Below are positions 13,634 through 21,905 of a stretch of 64,000 nucleotides of DNA, piece by piece. The position numbers and the translations under genes were made by a program. Within the stretch, counting starts at the first letter, position 1, and each line of letters starts with the position of its first letter. Source of the DNA: Actinomadura litoris (GTDB lineage Bacteria; Actinomycetota; Actinomycetes; Streptosporangiales; Streptosporangiaceae); NCBI RefSeq assembly GCF_009733595.1, contig NZ_WOFH01000006.1, positions 62,001-126,000 of the forward strand, given 5' to 3'. The notes beneath the pieces are model-generated. The model did not search any database. It was not told the DNA's origin and was given only the letters and a program-made list of their open reading frames with translations.

Positions 13634-15157
13634 TCAATTGACTCCCGGCGGGCGGGAGCCGAAGAACCATCCGCCCTCTTTCATGCGATCGCGAATAGGC
13701 GCGAATTCGAGGACCTTGGCCCTGTCGTCTTTCGACAGCGAGTTGTTGAAGGCGCCGAGGAAGACGACGTAGCCGATGGCGACGGCGATGAGGACCGCGA
13801 TTCCCAGGCCGGTCAGGCCGGCCGCGAGGGCGCCGATGCCGAGGGCGGCGCCCCCGGCCGCCGTCCCGAAGGCGGAGCCGTGGATCCTCACCCGCCGCTT
13901 CCCGTGCCCCGACCGGCAGGACGCGCAGCGCGGCACGTTCACCGTGAACACCTGCCACGCGACGCGGCCCACCTGGTGCTGGATGTCGCCGCTGAGCTTC
14001 AGTTCGAGGAAGCTCCCCTCGTCCGACGGCTGCTCCTCGCAGAACAGGCAGGTCCCGCGGGCGAGGTTGCCCTTGGCGATGTCGAGGTTGTCGGAGAGGT
14101 GCTCGCGCACGGCGGTCGTGGCGGCGACGGGGAGGGCGCGTTCGAGCACCCGGACCGCGGGCGGCCAGTCGTCGGTCGCGTTGGCGTAGGGGATGACGCA
14201 GCCGAGCACGCGGTTCGCGACGTCGTCGCGGGCGCCGCGCAGGACCGGGCCGTCCTGCGGATGGGCGAGCGCCAGGACGTCCAGCAGCGGCGCCGCCTGG
14301 TCGAGGAGGCGTTCGGCGGCCTCGGCGCCCCGGGCCGGGTCGGCGTCGGCGGTGTGCTCCGCGTGCTCCCCGATCGTCCGGAGCCGGGCCGCGTCGGGCT
14401 CCACCGCGCGGCGCAGGGCCTCGGTGCCGTCGAGCCGGTCGAACCCCGAGCCCGTCATGGCGGCGACCTGGGCCTCGGCCTCGGCGCGGCGGCCGTCCCG
14501 GAGCGCGGTCACCGCGAGGCGCGCGTTGATGGTCAGCAGGGCCTCGGGGAGGTCGTCGCGGATCCGGGCGGCGGTGCCGGGGCCCAGGCGCGGGTCCGCG
14601 AGGTCGCGGGCGCGGGCCTCCAGCAGCGGCCAGAACTCCTCGTCGTGGACGACCCGCAGCCACGCCGCGAACGCCTCCGGCCAGGGCGCGGCGCCGGAGT
14701 CGTCGAGCGCGCGGGCGTGGGCGAGGACCGCCAGGTTGTGCCTGCCCGCGGGGGACGCGGCGTCCGTCCAGACGCGCTCGGCCTCGCCCAGGTCGCCGCG
14801 CCGCACCGCCGCGACCGCCTGGTCGGGACGCCCCGGCTGGAGCGGCCAGAACCAGAACAGCTCGTCGAGCAGGCGCCGGGCCGGGTCGCGCAGCCGCTGC
14901 GCCGCCTGCCGGGCCTCGGTGGCGTCGGGAGCCGCGCCGAACAGGGCGCTCCCGGCTGCGCTCTCGGATGCGCTCCCGGATGCGGACTCGGCTGCGGACT
15001 CGGCCCCGAAGCGGCTCGCGACCCGCAGCTTCTCCGCGTGCCGCCGGATGTCGCGGGCGCTCGCGTGCACCCCTAACCCGGTGACGCGGAACGCGTTCTC
15101 GCGGTACAGGTCGGGGCCCAACTCGTCCAGGAGGGGGCCGATCACGTCCTCGGTCAT
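13634..15157 (-). CDS. Membrane protein with N-terminal J-like region and CxxC zinc-ribbon pair; chaperone operon gene 4
   Basis: A 507-residue protein of no family I can name. The first 60 residues (LYRENAFRVTGLGVHASARDIRRHAEKLR) resemble the start of a J-like helical domain but lack an HPD motif. A Ser/Ala/Glu linker is built on 12-bp DNA repeats. A long helical, TPR-like region follows. Near residue 400 two CxxC pairs (CLFC, CASC) about 45 residues apart suggest a zinc ribbon. Two hydrophobic segments (about 430-470) would anchor it to the membrane. ATG at 15157 is chosen because AGGAG lies eight bases upstream; a GTG at 15166 overlaps the upstream stop but has no spacing for a ribosome site. 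It ends the Hsp70 operon, so it may recruit that chaperone to the membrane (inference). Confidence 0.8.
   Translation of the reverse strand: MTEDVIGPLLDELGPDLYRENAFRVTGLGVHASARDIRRHAEKLRVASRFGAESAAESASGSASESAAGSALFGAAPDATEARQAAQRLRDPARRLLDELFWFWPLQPGRPDQAVAAVRRGDLGEAERVWTDAASPAGRHNLAVLAHARALDDSGAAPWPEAFAAWLRVVHDEEFWPLLEARARDLADPRLGPGTAARIRDDLPEALLTINARLAVTALRDGRRAEAEAQVAAMTGSGFDRLDGTEALRRAVEPDAARLRTIGEHAEHTADADPARGAEAAERLLDQAAPLLDVLALAHPQDGPVLRGARDDVANRVLGCVIPYANATDDWPPAVRVLERALPVAATTAVREHLSDNLDIAKGNLARGTCLFCEEQPSDEGSFLELKLSGDIQHQVGRVAWQVFTVNVPRCASCRSGHGKRRVRIHGSAFGTAAGGAALGIGALAAGLTGLGIAVLIAVAIGYVVFLGAFNNSLSKDDRAKVLEFAPIRDRMKEGGWFFGSRPPGVN
14948..15007. repeat. Five tandem 12-bp repeats inside a coding region
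   Basis: Units GCTCCCGGCTGC, GCTCTCGGATGC, GCTCCCGGATGC, GGACTCGGCTGC and GGACTCGGCCCC follow without gaps. They encode a Ser/Ala/Glu/Gly linker in the chaperone-operon membrane protein. In-frame 12-bp units allow length variation without frameshift. Confidence 0.85.
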
Positions 15158-15162
15158 GGTGC

Positions 15163-16065
15163 TCACTCCTGACCGGCCGGGGAGATCCGCAGGCCGACGG
15201 TCCGGTTCCGGGCGGGGGAGCGGTCGCCGCCGAGGGCGGATGCGGCGCCGAGGCTCGACACCGTGAACCTGCCGGTCGGTATCCCCGCGCGGTCATGGAG
15301 GAGTTCGCGGACGACCATCGCCCGCAGCGTGCCGAGCTCGGTGTTGGTAGCGTACCCGCGGCCGGGCGGCACCGGACGGTCGTCCGTGTGCCCGATCACG
15401 GCCACCGAGATCCGCGTCGCGTAGGGACGCAGCCGCGCACCGAGCGCGGACAGGACCGCGCGCCCGTCCCGCGACAGGCGCACCCCGTCCTGGAACAGGC
15501 CCTGCCTGAAGCTGACGGAGATCTCCCCCTGGCGGCGCCGCGCGACCGCGCCCGGCACCCCGAGGTCCATCCCGGCCGGCACGTCCGGCGCGGGCGACGG
15601 GCGCGCGGGCGCCGGAGCGGCCGGAACCGTCCGCACCACCACCGGCGCGGACCTGTCGCCCTCCTCCCCGGTACCCACGACGACGAGGACGGCGACCGCC
15701 GGCGCCACCACCGCCACGGCCGCCGCGTAAGGCCAGGCCGGACGGGTCGACCGGCGGGCGCGGGCCTTGGCGACGCGGCGGCGGCACTCGGCGATCTCCG
15801 GGCTGCCCGGGGCGAGGTGCTCGGCCTCGTCCCAGGCCGCGTCCGCCTCGTCCAGCCGCCCCTGCTGGGCGTGGACGCGGGCGAGCAGGTCCAGCAGCGG
15901 GACGCTCGGGTCGGCGTCGCGCCCCGCGTCCGTCAAGATCGCCTCGGCCTCGGCGTAGCGGCCGTGCCGGGCCAGCGTGCGGGCCTGCGCCAGCGCCAGC
16001 TCGCGGGCCGCGAGCGGCAGCGCCGCCCGATCGGCCCCGTCAGCCCTGTCGGCCCCGTCGGCCAT
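15163..16065 (-). CDS. TPR - transmembrane - OmpA/MotB-like protein; chaperone operon gene 3
   Basis: A 300-residue protein. Residues about 15-90 form tetratricopeptide-like helices (ALAQARTLARHGRYAEAEAIL). A single membrane span lies near 101-122 (YAAAVAVVAPAVAVLVVVG). After a Pro-rich linker comes an OmpA/MotB-type domain with IGHTDDRPV, NTELGTLRA and ARNRTVGLRI, the fold that binds peptidoglycan in MotB and OmpA. The predicted layout puts TPRs in the cytoplasm and the OmpA-like domain outside. The start codon overlaps the Hsp70 stop as TGATG, so translation is coupled. OmpA-like domains fused to TPRs and tied to an Hsp70 are unusual in a Gram-positive; a role linking chaperone activity to the cell wall is inference. 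Confidence 0.85.
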   Translation of the reverse strand: MADGADRADGADRAALPLAARELALAQARTLARHGRYAEAEAILTDAGRDADPSVPLLDLLARVHAQQGRLDEADAAWDEAEHLAPGSPEIAECRRRVAKARARRSTRPAWPYAAAVAVVAPAVAVLVVVGTGEEGDRSAPVVVRTVPAAPAPARPSPAPDVPAGMDLGVPGAVARRRQGEISVSFRQGLFQDGVRLSRDGRAVLSALGARLRPYATRISVAVIGHTDDRPVPPGRGYATNTELGTLRAMVVRELLHDRAGIPTGRFTVSSLGAASALGGDRSPARNRTVGLRISPAGQE

Positions 16066-18545
16066 CAGACCTTCCTCACCGTGCTCAGCAGGTCGAGGCC
16101 CGCGCGGTCGTCGGGCAGCAGGTCGGCGAGGACGCGGTTGATGTCGCGCAGCGTCCCGGCGTCGCCCTTGGCCGCCGCGCGGCGGCCCGCCGCGATGAGG
16201 TCGCGGGCCTCGTCCGGGTCGCGCATGTCCGACCGGTGGGCGCACAGGTTCTCGAAGATGATGAACGGCAGGTCGCCCGACTCGTCCAGCACCCGCATCG
16301 CCAGCGTGCGCAGGTCCTCGATCCGCTGCCGCAGCAGCGGCGCGTCCCGCGCGGCGCGCGCGGCCTGCACCGACGACTCGGCGATCGACAGCGACCGCCG
16401 GTGGTCGCCGTTCCCCTTCTCCCGGACGACGTCCTGGACGACGGCCAGCAGCTCCTGCGACTCCCTGACCAGCTCGGGCCATTCGAGCGCGTCCTCGATG
16501 TCGTCGACCGCCGCCCGCAGGACGAGGATCAGCTTGCCGCCCTCGATCGCCTCGGTGGTGTCGCCGCGCGCCGCCTCCACCTTCGACTCCACGTCCCGGA
16601 CGAGCCGGTCCCGGTCGATCCGCAGCAGCAGCTCCGTCGCCCGCGCGTCGCCGATCTCCGTCAGCCGCCGCCGCACGGTCTCCAGCCGGTGCTTCTCGGC
16701 CTTGGAGTCGCGGACCAGGTCCTCGTGCTTCGGGACGGTCTCGGTCCGCATGTTGATGACGTGCTCGAACTCCTCGTCCAGCAGCGGGACGTAGGCGCGC
16801 GCGACGACCAGGCGCGACTCGTCCACCACGATGGTGAAGTCGACCGCGCTGCCCTCCGGCACGTCCCGCCGCACCTGGTTCGGCTCGACCACCAGGCGGC
16901 CGATGCGCAGGTTGCGGTCGGCGCGGTCGTGCTCGCCCTCCATGACGGGGATGCGGATCATCCCCTCCCCGGTGCCCCGGTTGACGGCGACCGTCGTGCG
17001 CATCTCGACGTTCCGCCGCGCCGGAAGCGGGGTGTTGCGCGGGAGCAGCGGAAGGAACTCGTTGCCGTCCAGCCCGACCCCGAGCGTCTGCTGGAGCAGC
17101 GGCTGCGTCTCGACCGCGCCGACCGTGTAGTCGAGCCGGTCCGGGCTCACCCCCAGGGCGGTGCCGGACGCGTCGGTCAGCTCGATGCCGAAGGTGTTCC
17201 GGCGCCCCCGCTCCGCCCAGAGCGTGGCGGTGAAGGTGCCCTCGTCCGACAGCGGGATCCGGCCGCTGCGCCAGGCGGGCCTCGCCTCGGCGTTCACGAA
17301 CTCGACCGCGAGCCCCGCCGCCTCCGGCCCGGTCACCCTCCCGCCGACGAACGGCTCGGTCTCCGGCCCGGTCGGGCTGTACTCCAGCTCGATCGAGTAG
17401 GCGCCCGGGTCCGGCCGCGCCGGGGAGGGCCGGGCCTCCAGCCGCTTGGACCCGGCGAAGATCGCCGCGCCCTTGGCGACCACGGTGAGCGGGTCCTGGC
17501 TCTGGTCGATCGCGATCCCGAGCCCCTCCCGCGGGTCGGCGATGCGTTCGCGCAGGTACGGCGACAGCGTGGTCCCGCCGACCAGCAGCACCTTCTCGAC
17601 GTCGCCGGGCCCGAGCCCGCTCTCCTTCAGGGCCCGGCGGCACAGGTCCACCGACCGCGCGATGTAAGGTTCGGCGATCCGCTCGACGTCCCCGCGCCGC
17701 AGGTCGAAGTCGAACTCGAAGCGCTGCTCCCGCGCGTCCACCAGCACGACGTCGATGTCGACCGACTCCCGCCGCGACAACTGGATCTTGGCGGCCTCGG
17801 CGGCGAGCTTGAGCGTGTTGACGGCGGCGGGCCAGCGCGGGTTCCCCCGGGTGAAGTCGGCGAAGCCGTACCGCTGCACCACCGCCGGGATCAGCAGCGT
17901 CTCGACGATCTTCCAGTCGATGAGCTTGCCGCCGAGCAGGTTGTCGCCCCGGTGGTTGACGACGTTGAACTCGCCGTCGCGCATGTTGACCACGGCCGCG
18001 TCGAAGGTCCCGCCGCCGAAGTCGTAGACCAGCCAGAAGGCGTTCTCCACCTCCGCCTGGAACCCGTAGGCGAGCGCCGCCGCCGTCGGCTCCTGGAGCA
18101 GCGGGGCCTGCGCCAGCCCCGCCAGCTCGGCGGCCCGCTTCGTCGCCTCGCACGCGCTCAGCTCGAACGCGGCCGGGACGGTGATGACGGCGGCGGCCAC
18201 CTCGTCCCCGACGCTCTCCACGTCGCGCTTGAGGGATTTGAGGACCTCGGCGGAGAGCTCCTCGGGCTCCATGGACCGCCCCGCGTCCCGGAAGACCTTG
18301 GGCCGGCCGGTCGTCCCCATCCGGAGCTTGAACTCGACGCAGGTGTTCTCCGGGTCCTGCTCGCTGCGCTCCTTCGCCTCGCGCCCGACATAGAGCCGGT
18401 TCCGCTGGTCGACCCGCACCGCCGACGGCGTCGTCTCGCTGCCGTCGACGTTCTTGAACACCTTGGCGTCCACGCCGCCGAGCACGGCGATCGCGCTGTT
18501 GGTCGTGCCGAGGTCGATCCCGAAGTCGATCGTGGTCCTGGTCAT
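16065..18545 (-). CDS. Hsp70 (DnaK-like) chaperone with extended C-terminus; chaperone operon gene 2
   Basis: An 826-residue Hsp70. The ATPase domain shows phosphate loop 1 (IDLGTTNSAIAV), the adenosine and connect motifs (VITVPAAF, PTAAALAYG) and phosphate 2 (YDFGGGTFDAAVV). A beta-sandwich substrate domain follows, with LGVGLDGNEFLPLLPRNTPLP where DnaK has its SLGVE...LIPRN segment. The helical C-terminal part is about 190 residues longer than in DnaK (usually 610-640 in total) and lacks an EEVD-like or conserved tail. This is therefore a dedicated, divergent Hsp70 and not the housekeeping DnaK. It overlaps its GrpE-like partner by four bases (ATGA) and the TPR-OmpA gene by one. Its clients are unknown. 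Confidence 0.92.
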   Translation of the reverse strand: MTRTTIDFGIDLGTTNSAIAVLGGVDAKVFKNVDGSETTPSAVRVDQRNRLYVGREAKERSEQDPENTCVEFKLRMGTTGRPKVFRDAGRSMEPEELSAEVLKSLKRDVESVGDEVAAAVITVPAAFELSACEATKRAAELAGLAQAPLLQEPTAAALAYGFQAEVENAFWLVYDFGGGTFDAAVVNMRDGEFNVVNHRGDNLLGGKLIDWKIVETLLIPAVVQRYGFADFTRGNPRWPAAVNTLKLAAEAAKIQLSRRESVDIDVVLVDAREQRFEFDFDLRRGDVERIAEPYIARSVDLCRRALKESGLGPGDVEKVLLVGGTTLSPYLRERIADPREGLGIAIDQSQDPLTVVAKGAAIFAGSKRLEARPSPARPDPGAYSIELEYSPTGPETEPFVGGRVTGPEAAGLAVEFVNAEARPAWRSGRIPLSDEGTFTATLWAERGRRNTFGIELTDASGTALGVSPDRLDYTVGAVETQPLLQQTLGVGLDGNEFLPLLPRNTPLPARRNVEMRTTVAVNRGTGEGMIRIPVMEGEHDRADRNLRIGRLVVEPNQVRRDVPEGSAVDFTIVVDESRLVVARAYVPLLDEEFEHVINMRTETVPKHEDLVRDSKAEKHRLETVRRRLTEIGDARATELLLRIDRDRLVRDVESKVEAARGDTTEAIEGGKLILVLRAAVDDIEDALEWPELVRESQELLAVVQDVVREKGNGDHRRSLSIAESSVQAARAARDAPLLRQRIEDLRTLAMRVLDESGDLPFIIFENLCAHRSDMRDPDEARDLIAAGRRAAAKGDAGTLRDINRVLADLLPDDRAGLDLLSTVRKV

Positions 18546-19099
18546 GGACGCTGCTCCCTCGCTCCCTCGCGCGGCGGCATCTGGTCGGCGGAGTCCGGGG
18601 TGCCCACGATGACCTCGGCCATCTGGATCCGCCGGTCACCGAAGTAGACACTCGGCCGGATGGTCTCGATCACCCGTTCGCGCTCCAGCCCCGGCGTGGG
18701 CTGGAACGCGACGACGCTGATGCTCAGCCCCGAGTCGAAGGGCTCGCCGAGGTGATCCTTGATCTCGACCCCGGCCTGGACGAGCGTGTCCCACGCCTTC
18801 TCGACCTGCCGGGTGGTGGAGCGCATCGCCTCGGGCAGGCTCGCGGTCCGGACGTGGAGCCGCCACACCGACGTCGCCACGTCCGCGAGCGACCGTCCCG
18901 CCAGCCCGGGGGCCTGGTCGGGCACGGGCGGAGGCGGCTCGGCGTCGGCCGCCGCGGGCGGCGGCTCGGCGGAGGCGGTCAGGTCGGCGAAGGCGGCCAG
19001 GATGTCGTCCGGCCACTGCGCCCGGTGGATCCGGAACTCCCGGGGCCAGCGCCACTGGCGCAGCGCCGCCCCGGCCTCCCCGGCCCGTCGTCCCCTCAC
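18542..19099 (-). CDS. GrpE-like nucleotide exchange factor; chaperone operon gene 1
   Basis: A 185-residue protein. The C-terminal half (VEIKDHLGEPFDSGLSISV, then IRPSVYFGDRRIQMAEVIVG) resembles the GrpE beta-wing that opens the Hsp70 nucleotide cleft. The N-terminal half begins with a Trp/Arg-rich stretch and a Pro/Ala linker in place of the long GrpE coiled coil. The four-base overlap with the following Hsp70 gene supports the assignment as its exchange factor. The GTG start at 19099 has no obvious ribosome site, so a leaderless transcript or a different start is possible. Homology to GrpE is weak by eye; a generic operon-specific cofactor is the alternative. Confidence 0.7.
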   Translation of the reverse strand: MRGRRAGEAGAALRQWRWPREFRIHRAQWPDDILAAFADLTASAEPPPAAADAEPPPPVPDQAPGLAGRSLADVATSVWRLHVRTASLPEAMRSTTRQVEKAWDTLVQAGVEIKDHLGEPFDSGLSISVVAFQPTPGLERERVIETIRPSVYFGDRRIQMAEVIVGTPDSADQMPPREGAREQRP

Positions 19100-19212
19100 G
19101 ACCGGACGGTTCGGTCGGCGCGGACGGTGGACGAGGGTTCGGGAGGCATGGGGCCGAACCTAGACACAGCCCAGCGGGACCGGTCCCGGACCGAATATGA
19201 AAGGCCCTGTCC

Positions 19213-20058
19213 CTAATCCCCGAGGACCCGCGCGGCGACCGTGCTCGCCGTGTGGACGAACCCGGCCAGGGCCTGCGAGCGGCGGTGCCGGGGCCACGCC
19301 AGGACCATCGGGGTGTGCGGGGCGTCCTCGACCGGGACGTGGGCCAGGTCGGCCCGGATCTGCCCGCGCACGGAGGAGGGGACCACGGCGACGAGCCGTC
19401 CGAGGGCGATGAGCTGCATCAACTCGCCGACGTCCCGCGCCGCCGGGCGCTCGTCCCGGCCCGCCTGCCAGCGGGGCAGCGTCTCGTCCTTGAGGTCGGC
19501 CAGGGTGAGGCTCGTCCGGCCGGCGAGCCGGTGCCGCCGGGGCAGGACCGCGATCTGGGATTCGACGAGGAGTTCGGCGGTGTCGAGACCGTGCAGGTCG
19601 GCGAGCGAACCGTGCAACAGGCTGACGTCCGCCCGGCCGTCGCGCAGGACGGCGGTGCGCTCGTGGATCCCGCACATGACGACGTCGACCGGGACCGCGT
19701 CCGCCCGCGCCTCGTACGCGGCGAGGATCTCGGGCAGGAGGCCGCCGTCGCTGCCGGGCTTCAGTGCGAGGGCCAGGCGGGGGACGCGCCGTCCGGCCCG
19801 CCGGGTGCGGCGCTCCGCCGCCGTGACCGCCTCCAGCGCCTTCCTGCCCTCGGAGAGCAGGACCTCACCCGGCTCCGTGAGCGCGACCCTCCGGCTGCTG
19901 CGCTCGAACAGGACCACGCCGAGCCGCCGTTCGAGCCGCCTGATCGCCCTGGACAGCGGCGGCTGCGCGATCCCGAGGCGATCCGCCGCCCGACCGAAAT
20001 GCAGTTCCTCGGCCACGGCGACGAAATAGACGAGTTCCCGTGTTTCCAAGCGATCCAC
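19213..20058 (-). CDS. LysR-family transcriptional regulator
   Basis: A 281-residue protein. The N-terminal winged HTH (ELVYFVAVAEELHFGRAADRL, then AQPPLSRAIRRLERRLG) is a textbook LysR DNA-binding domain. The C-terminal part is a periplasmic-binding-like effector domain ending in a short tail. It is divergently transcribed from a short-chain dehydrogenase gene with 129 bp between starts, the usual arrangement for a LysR protein controlling its neighbour. The shared interval holds the perfect dyad CGGTAT-CC-ATACCG and further GGTAT half-sites (20066-20105). The effector is unknown. Confidence 0.93.
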   Translation of the reverse strand: MDRLETRELVYFVAVAEELHFGRAADRLGIAQPPLSRAIRRLERRLGVVLFERSSRRVALTEPGEVLLSEGRKALEAVTAAERRTRRAGRRVPRLALALKPGSDGGLLPEILAAYEARADAVPVDVVMCGIHERTAVLRDGRADVSLLHGSLADLHGLDTAELLVESQIAVLPRRHRLAGRTSLTLADLKDETLPRWQAGRDERPAARDVGELMQLIALGRLVAVVPSSVRGQIRADLAHVPVEDAPHTPMVLAWPRHRRSQALAGFVHTASTVAARVLGD

Positions 20059-20065
20059 ATTCCGA

Positions 20066-20105
20066 GGGTATACGGCTCAGCGGTATCCATACCGGCGAGG
20101 TATCG
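20066..20105. promoter_or_regulatory. GGTAT-rich dyad region, likely LysR operator
   Basis: A perfect dyad CGGTAT-CC-ATACCG (20081-20094) is flanked by GGGTATAC (20066-20073) and GGTATC (20100-20105). It sits between the divergent LysR and SDR genes, as expected for a multi-site LysR operator. Confidence 0.65.
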
Positions 20106-20187
20106 GCCGATGTCGCGAACGTCATTGCCGACCCCTGCCCGCTGCGCTCGAATATGCGCGAGACCGGGTGATCGGAAGGTGTCGTCA

Positions 20188-20919
20188 ATGATCGTTCTTG
20201 TGACCGGCGCGAACAAGGGGATCGGCCGTGCGGTCGCCGAGGAGTTCGCGGCCCGGGGCCACACCGTGCTGGTCGGCTCGCGGGATCCCGAGCGGGGGAG
20301 CCGGACCGTCGACGAACTGCGGATGCCGGGCCGTGACGTGCGCCTGGTCGTCCTCGACGTCACCGACGGGAAGTCCGCGCGCGAGGCCGCCCGCTCCATC
20401 GGGACCGACGTCGGCGGGCTCGACGTCCTGGTGAACAACGCCGGGATGACCGGCGACCTCACGCGCCAGGCCCCGGCCGAGGCCGACCTGGACGTCGTCC
20501 GCCAGGTGTTCGAGACCAATGTCTTCGGCGTCATCGCGGTCACCAACGCCATGCTCCCGCTGCTGCGGCGCTCGCCCGCTCCGAGGATCGTCAACATGTC
20601 GAGCAGCGTGGGCTCGCTGAGCAGAATGTCGGATCCCGCTCACTACCTGGCCGAGATGCCGGGCTACGCGGCCTATCCGACCTCGAAGACGGCGCTCAAC
20701 TCATTGACGGTGCAGTACGCCAAGGACCTGCGTCACGAAGGCATTCTGGTCAACGCCGCCGACCCCGGCGCCTGCGACACCGACCTGACCCGCCCCCTCG
20801 GGCGCCCCATTCTCCGCACCGCGGCGGACGGGGCCGCCATCGTGGTCGAGCTGGCGTCGCTCGGCCCGGACGGCCCGACCGGCGGACTGTTCAACGACGA
20901 CGGCCCGGTTCCCTGGTGA
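20188..20919 (+). CDS. Short-chain dehydrogenase/reductase (SDR family)
   Basis: A 243-residue classical SDR. The NAD(P)-binding motif TGANKGIG starts at residue 7, followed by NNAG near residue 85, the catalytic serine in VNMSSSVGSL and the active-site YPTSK (Tyr-x-x-x-Lys). A basic residue after the second strand (GSRDPERG) suggests NADPH. These features fit a carbonyl reductase acting on small alcohols or ketones; the substrate is unknown. ATG at 20188 follows GGAAGG and is where the Rossmann fold begins. The longer open frame upstream overlaps the LysR gene and is spurious. Probably regulated by the divergent LysR protein. It converges on the BldC-like gene with only four bases between. 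Confidence 0.92.
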   Translation: MIVLVTGANKGIGRAVAEEFAARGHTVLVGSRDPERGSRTVDELRMPGRDVRLVVLDVTDGKSAREAARSIGTDVGGLDVLVNNAGMTGDLTRQAPAEADLDVVRQVFETNVFGVIAVTNAMLPLLRRSPAPRIVNMSSSVGSLSRMSDPAHYLAEMPGYAAYPTSKTALNSLTVQYAKDLRHEGILVNAADPGACDTDLTRPLGRPILRTAADGAAIVVELASLGPDGPTGGLFNDDGPVPW

Positions 20920-20923
20920 CGGC

Positions 20924-21127
20924 TCAGTCCTCCCGGCGCGTGGCGCCCTGCGCGAGCAGCTCGCGGACGGCCTTCTCCGGATAGCGCCGGTGCCCGCCGA
21001 GCGTCCAGACGTAGGGGATCTTCTCCAGTTTCGCCCACCGCGTGACGGTTTTGGCGTCCACGCGGAACATCGTGGCGACCTCCGCCGGGGTAAGGAGAAC
21101 TTCGTATTCGGGTGCCTGTCGTGGCAT
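20924..21127 (-). CDS. BldC-family MerR-like DNA-binding protein
   Basis: A 67-residue protein made almost wholly of a winged HTH: LLTPAEVATMFRVDAKTVTRWAK followed by TLGGHRRYPEKAVRELL, with a quoted core that matches the developmental regulator BldC of Streptomyces closely. The segment between (LEKIPYVW) differs from the normally invariant BldC sequence, so I read it as a BldC paralogue and not the orthologue. BldC-type proteins bind direct repeats cooperatively through head-to-tail stacking. ATG at 21127 follows AGGAGA; a longer open frame upstream is not conserved. It lies beside HATPase, Scr1 and DUF397 genes, a neighbourhood linked to differentiation control in streptomycetes. Confidence 0.88.
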   Translation of the reverse strand: MPRQAPEYEVLLTPAEVATMFRVDAKTVTRWAKLEKIPYVWTLGGHRRYPEKAVRELLAQGATRRED

Positions 21128-21236
21128 TGGGGGATCTCCTGTGCTGTCTTGGGGGGTGACCTCCGGGCACACCGGCGGGGCCCCGTTACGCGAACTCCCC
21201 AGCCGCCTGTAACGGACGCGGTGTGCCCGGAGGAAC

Positions 21237-21704
21237 TCATGGGAGGTCGGGCCGCCGGACCGACGAGATGCGCAGAACGGCCCAGACCGTCTTCCCGCTG
21301 TGCTCCGTCCGCACGCCGTGATCCTTGGAAAGGGCCTCCACGATGCCCATGCCCCACCCATGCGGATCGGGCGCGTCATCGGGCACCGGCTCGGTGGGCA
21401 TGGCCAGATCGGGCACGCCCTTCCTGGGCCTTTTCCTGGAAAGGTCGCGGACCTCGATGTGGAAGCCGTCCTTGGAGACGAACATCCGCAACATGATCGG
21501 CTTGCCCGTGGCCCGGATCGCGTTGGTGACCAGTTCGACGGCGACGAGCACGGCGTCCTCGGTGGTCTCGGCGCCGATGTTGTAATTGACCGCCGCCGCC
21601 CTCACCAGGCACCGGACGTCCGGGACCACACTCGGCGTAGCGGCCAGTTTGTGCCGCACCGCCACCGCTGTCTGGGCTCGCAATGCCTTCGGGATCGCGG
21701 TCAT
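21237..21704 (-). CDS. RsbW-like HATPase_c protein (anti-sigma-factor type kinase)
   Basis: A 155-residue single-domain GHKL ATPase. The N-box is VELVTNAIRATG, the G1-type box is DPHGWGMGIVEALSKDHG, and the C-terminal strand is GKTVWAVLRI. No histidine phospho-acceptor or sensor domain is present, as in anti-sigma factors of the RsbW/SpoIIAB group. Many actinomycete copies sit beside Scr1-type regulators and DUF397 genes, as here: the divergent Scr1-like gene begins 201 bp away. It may bind a sigma factor or an anti-anti-sigma protein; no partner is encoded nearby. The sequence between Gly-rich boxes is basic (RKRPRKG), which is less usual. Confidence 0.82.
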   Translation of the reverse strand: MTAIPKALRAQTAVAVRHKLAATPSVVPDVRCLVRAAAVNYNIGAETTEDAVLVAVELVTNAIRATGKPIMLRMFVSKDGFHIEVRDLSRKRPRKGVPDLAMPTEPVPDDAPDPHGWGMGIVEALSKDHGVRTEHSGKTVWAVLRISSVRRPDLP

Positions 21705-21905
21705 GTCCGGCCCCCGGGCGGGCGGTACGCCGGTAGGGGATCGGTGTGACTGATTCGCGGGCTTTTGGGAGACCTGTCAACGCTCATGGGACCGGATCGC
21801 TTTCGCTTTGTCCTTCTGTTTGAACCCCAGATTGGCCCCGCGGTCGTATTCTGGGCTAGACGTGCCCCCGGTACTTCACGAAATACCAGCCACGGAGGAT
21901 GGCAT

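Noticed and set aside
15163..18651. 1162-aa minus-strand frame spanning Hsp70 and the TPR-OmpA gene
   Set aside because: Only its last 300 residues are real protein (TPR-OmpA). The upstream part is an out-of-frame reading of the Hsp70 gene.
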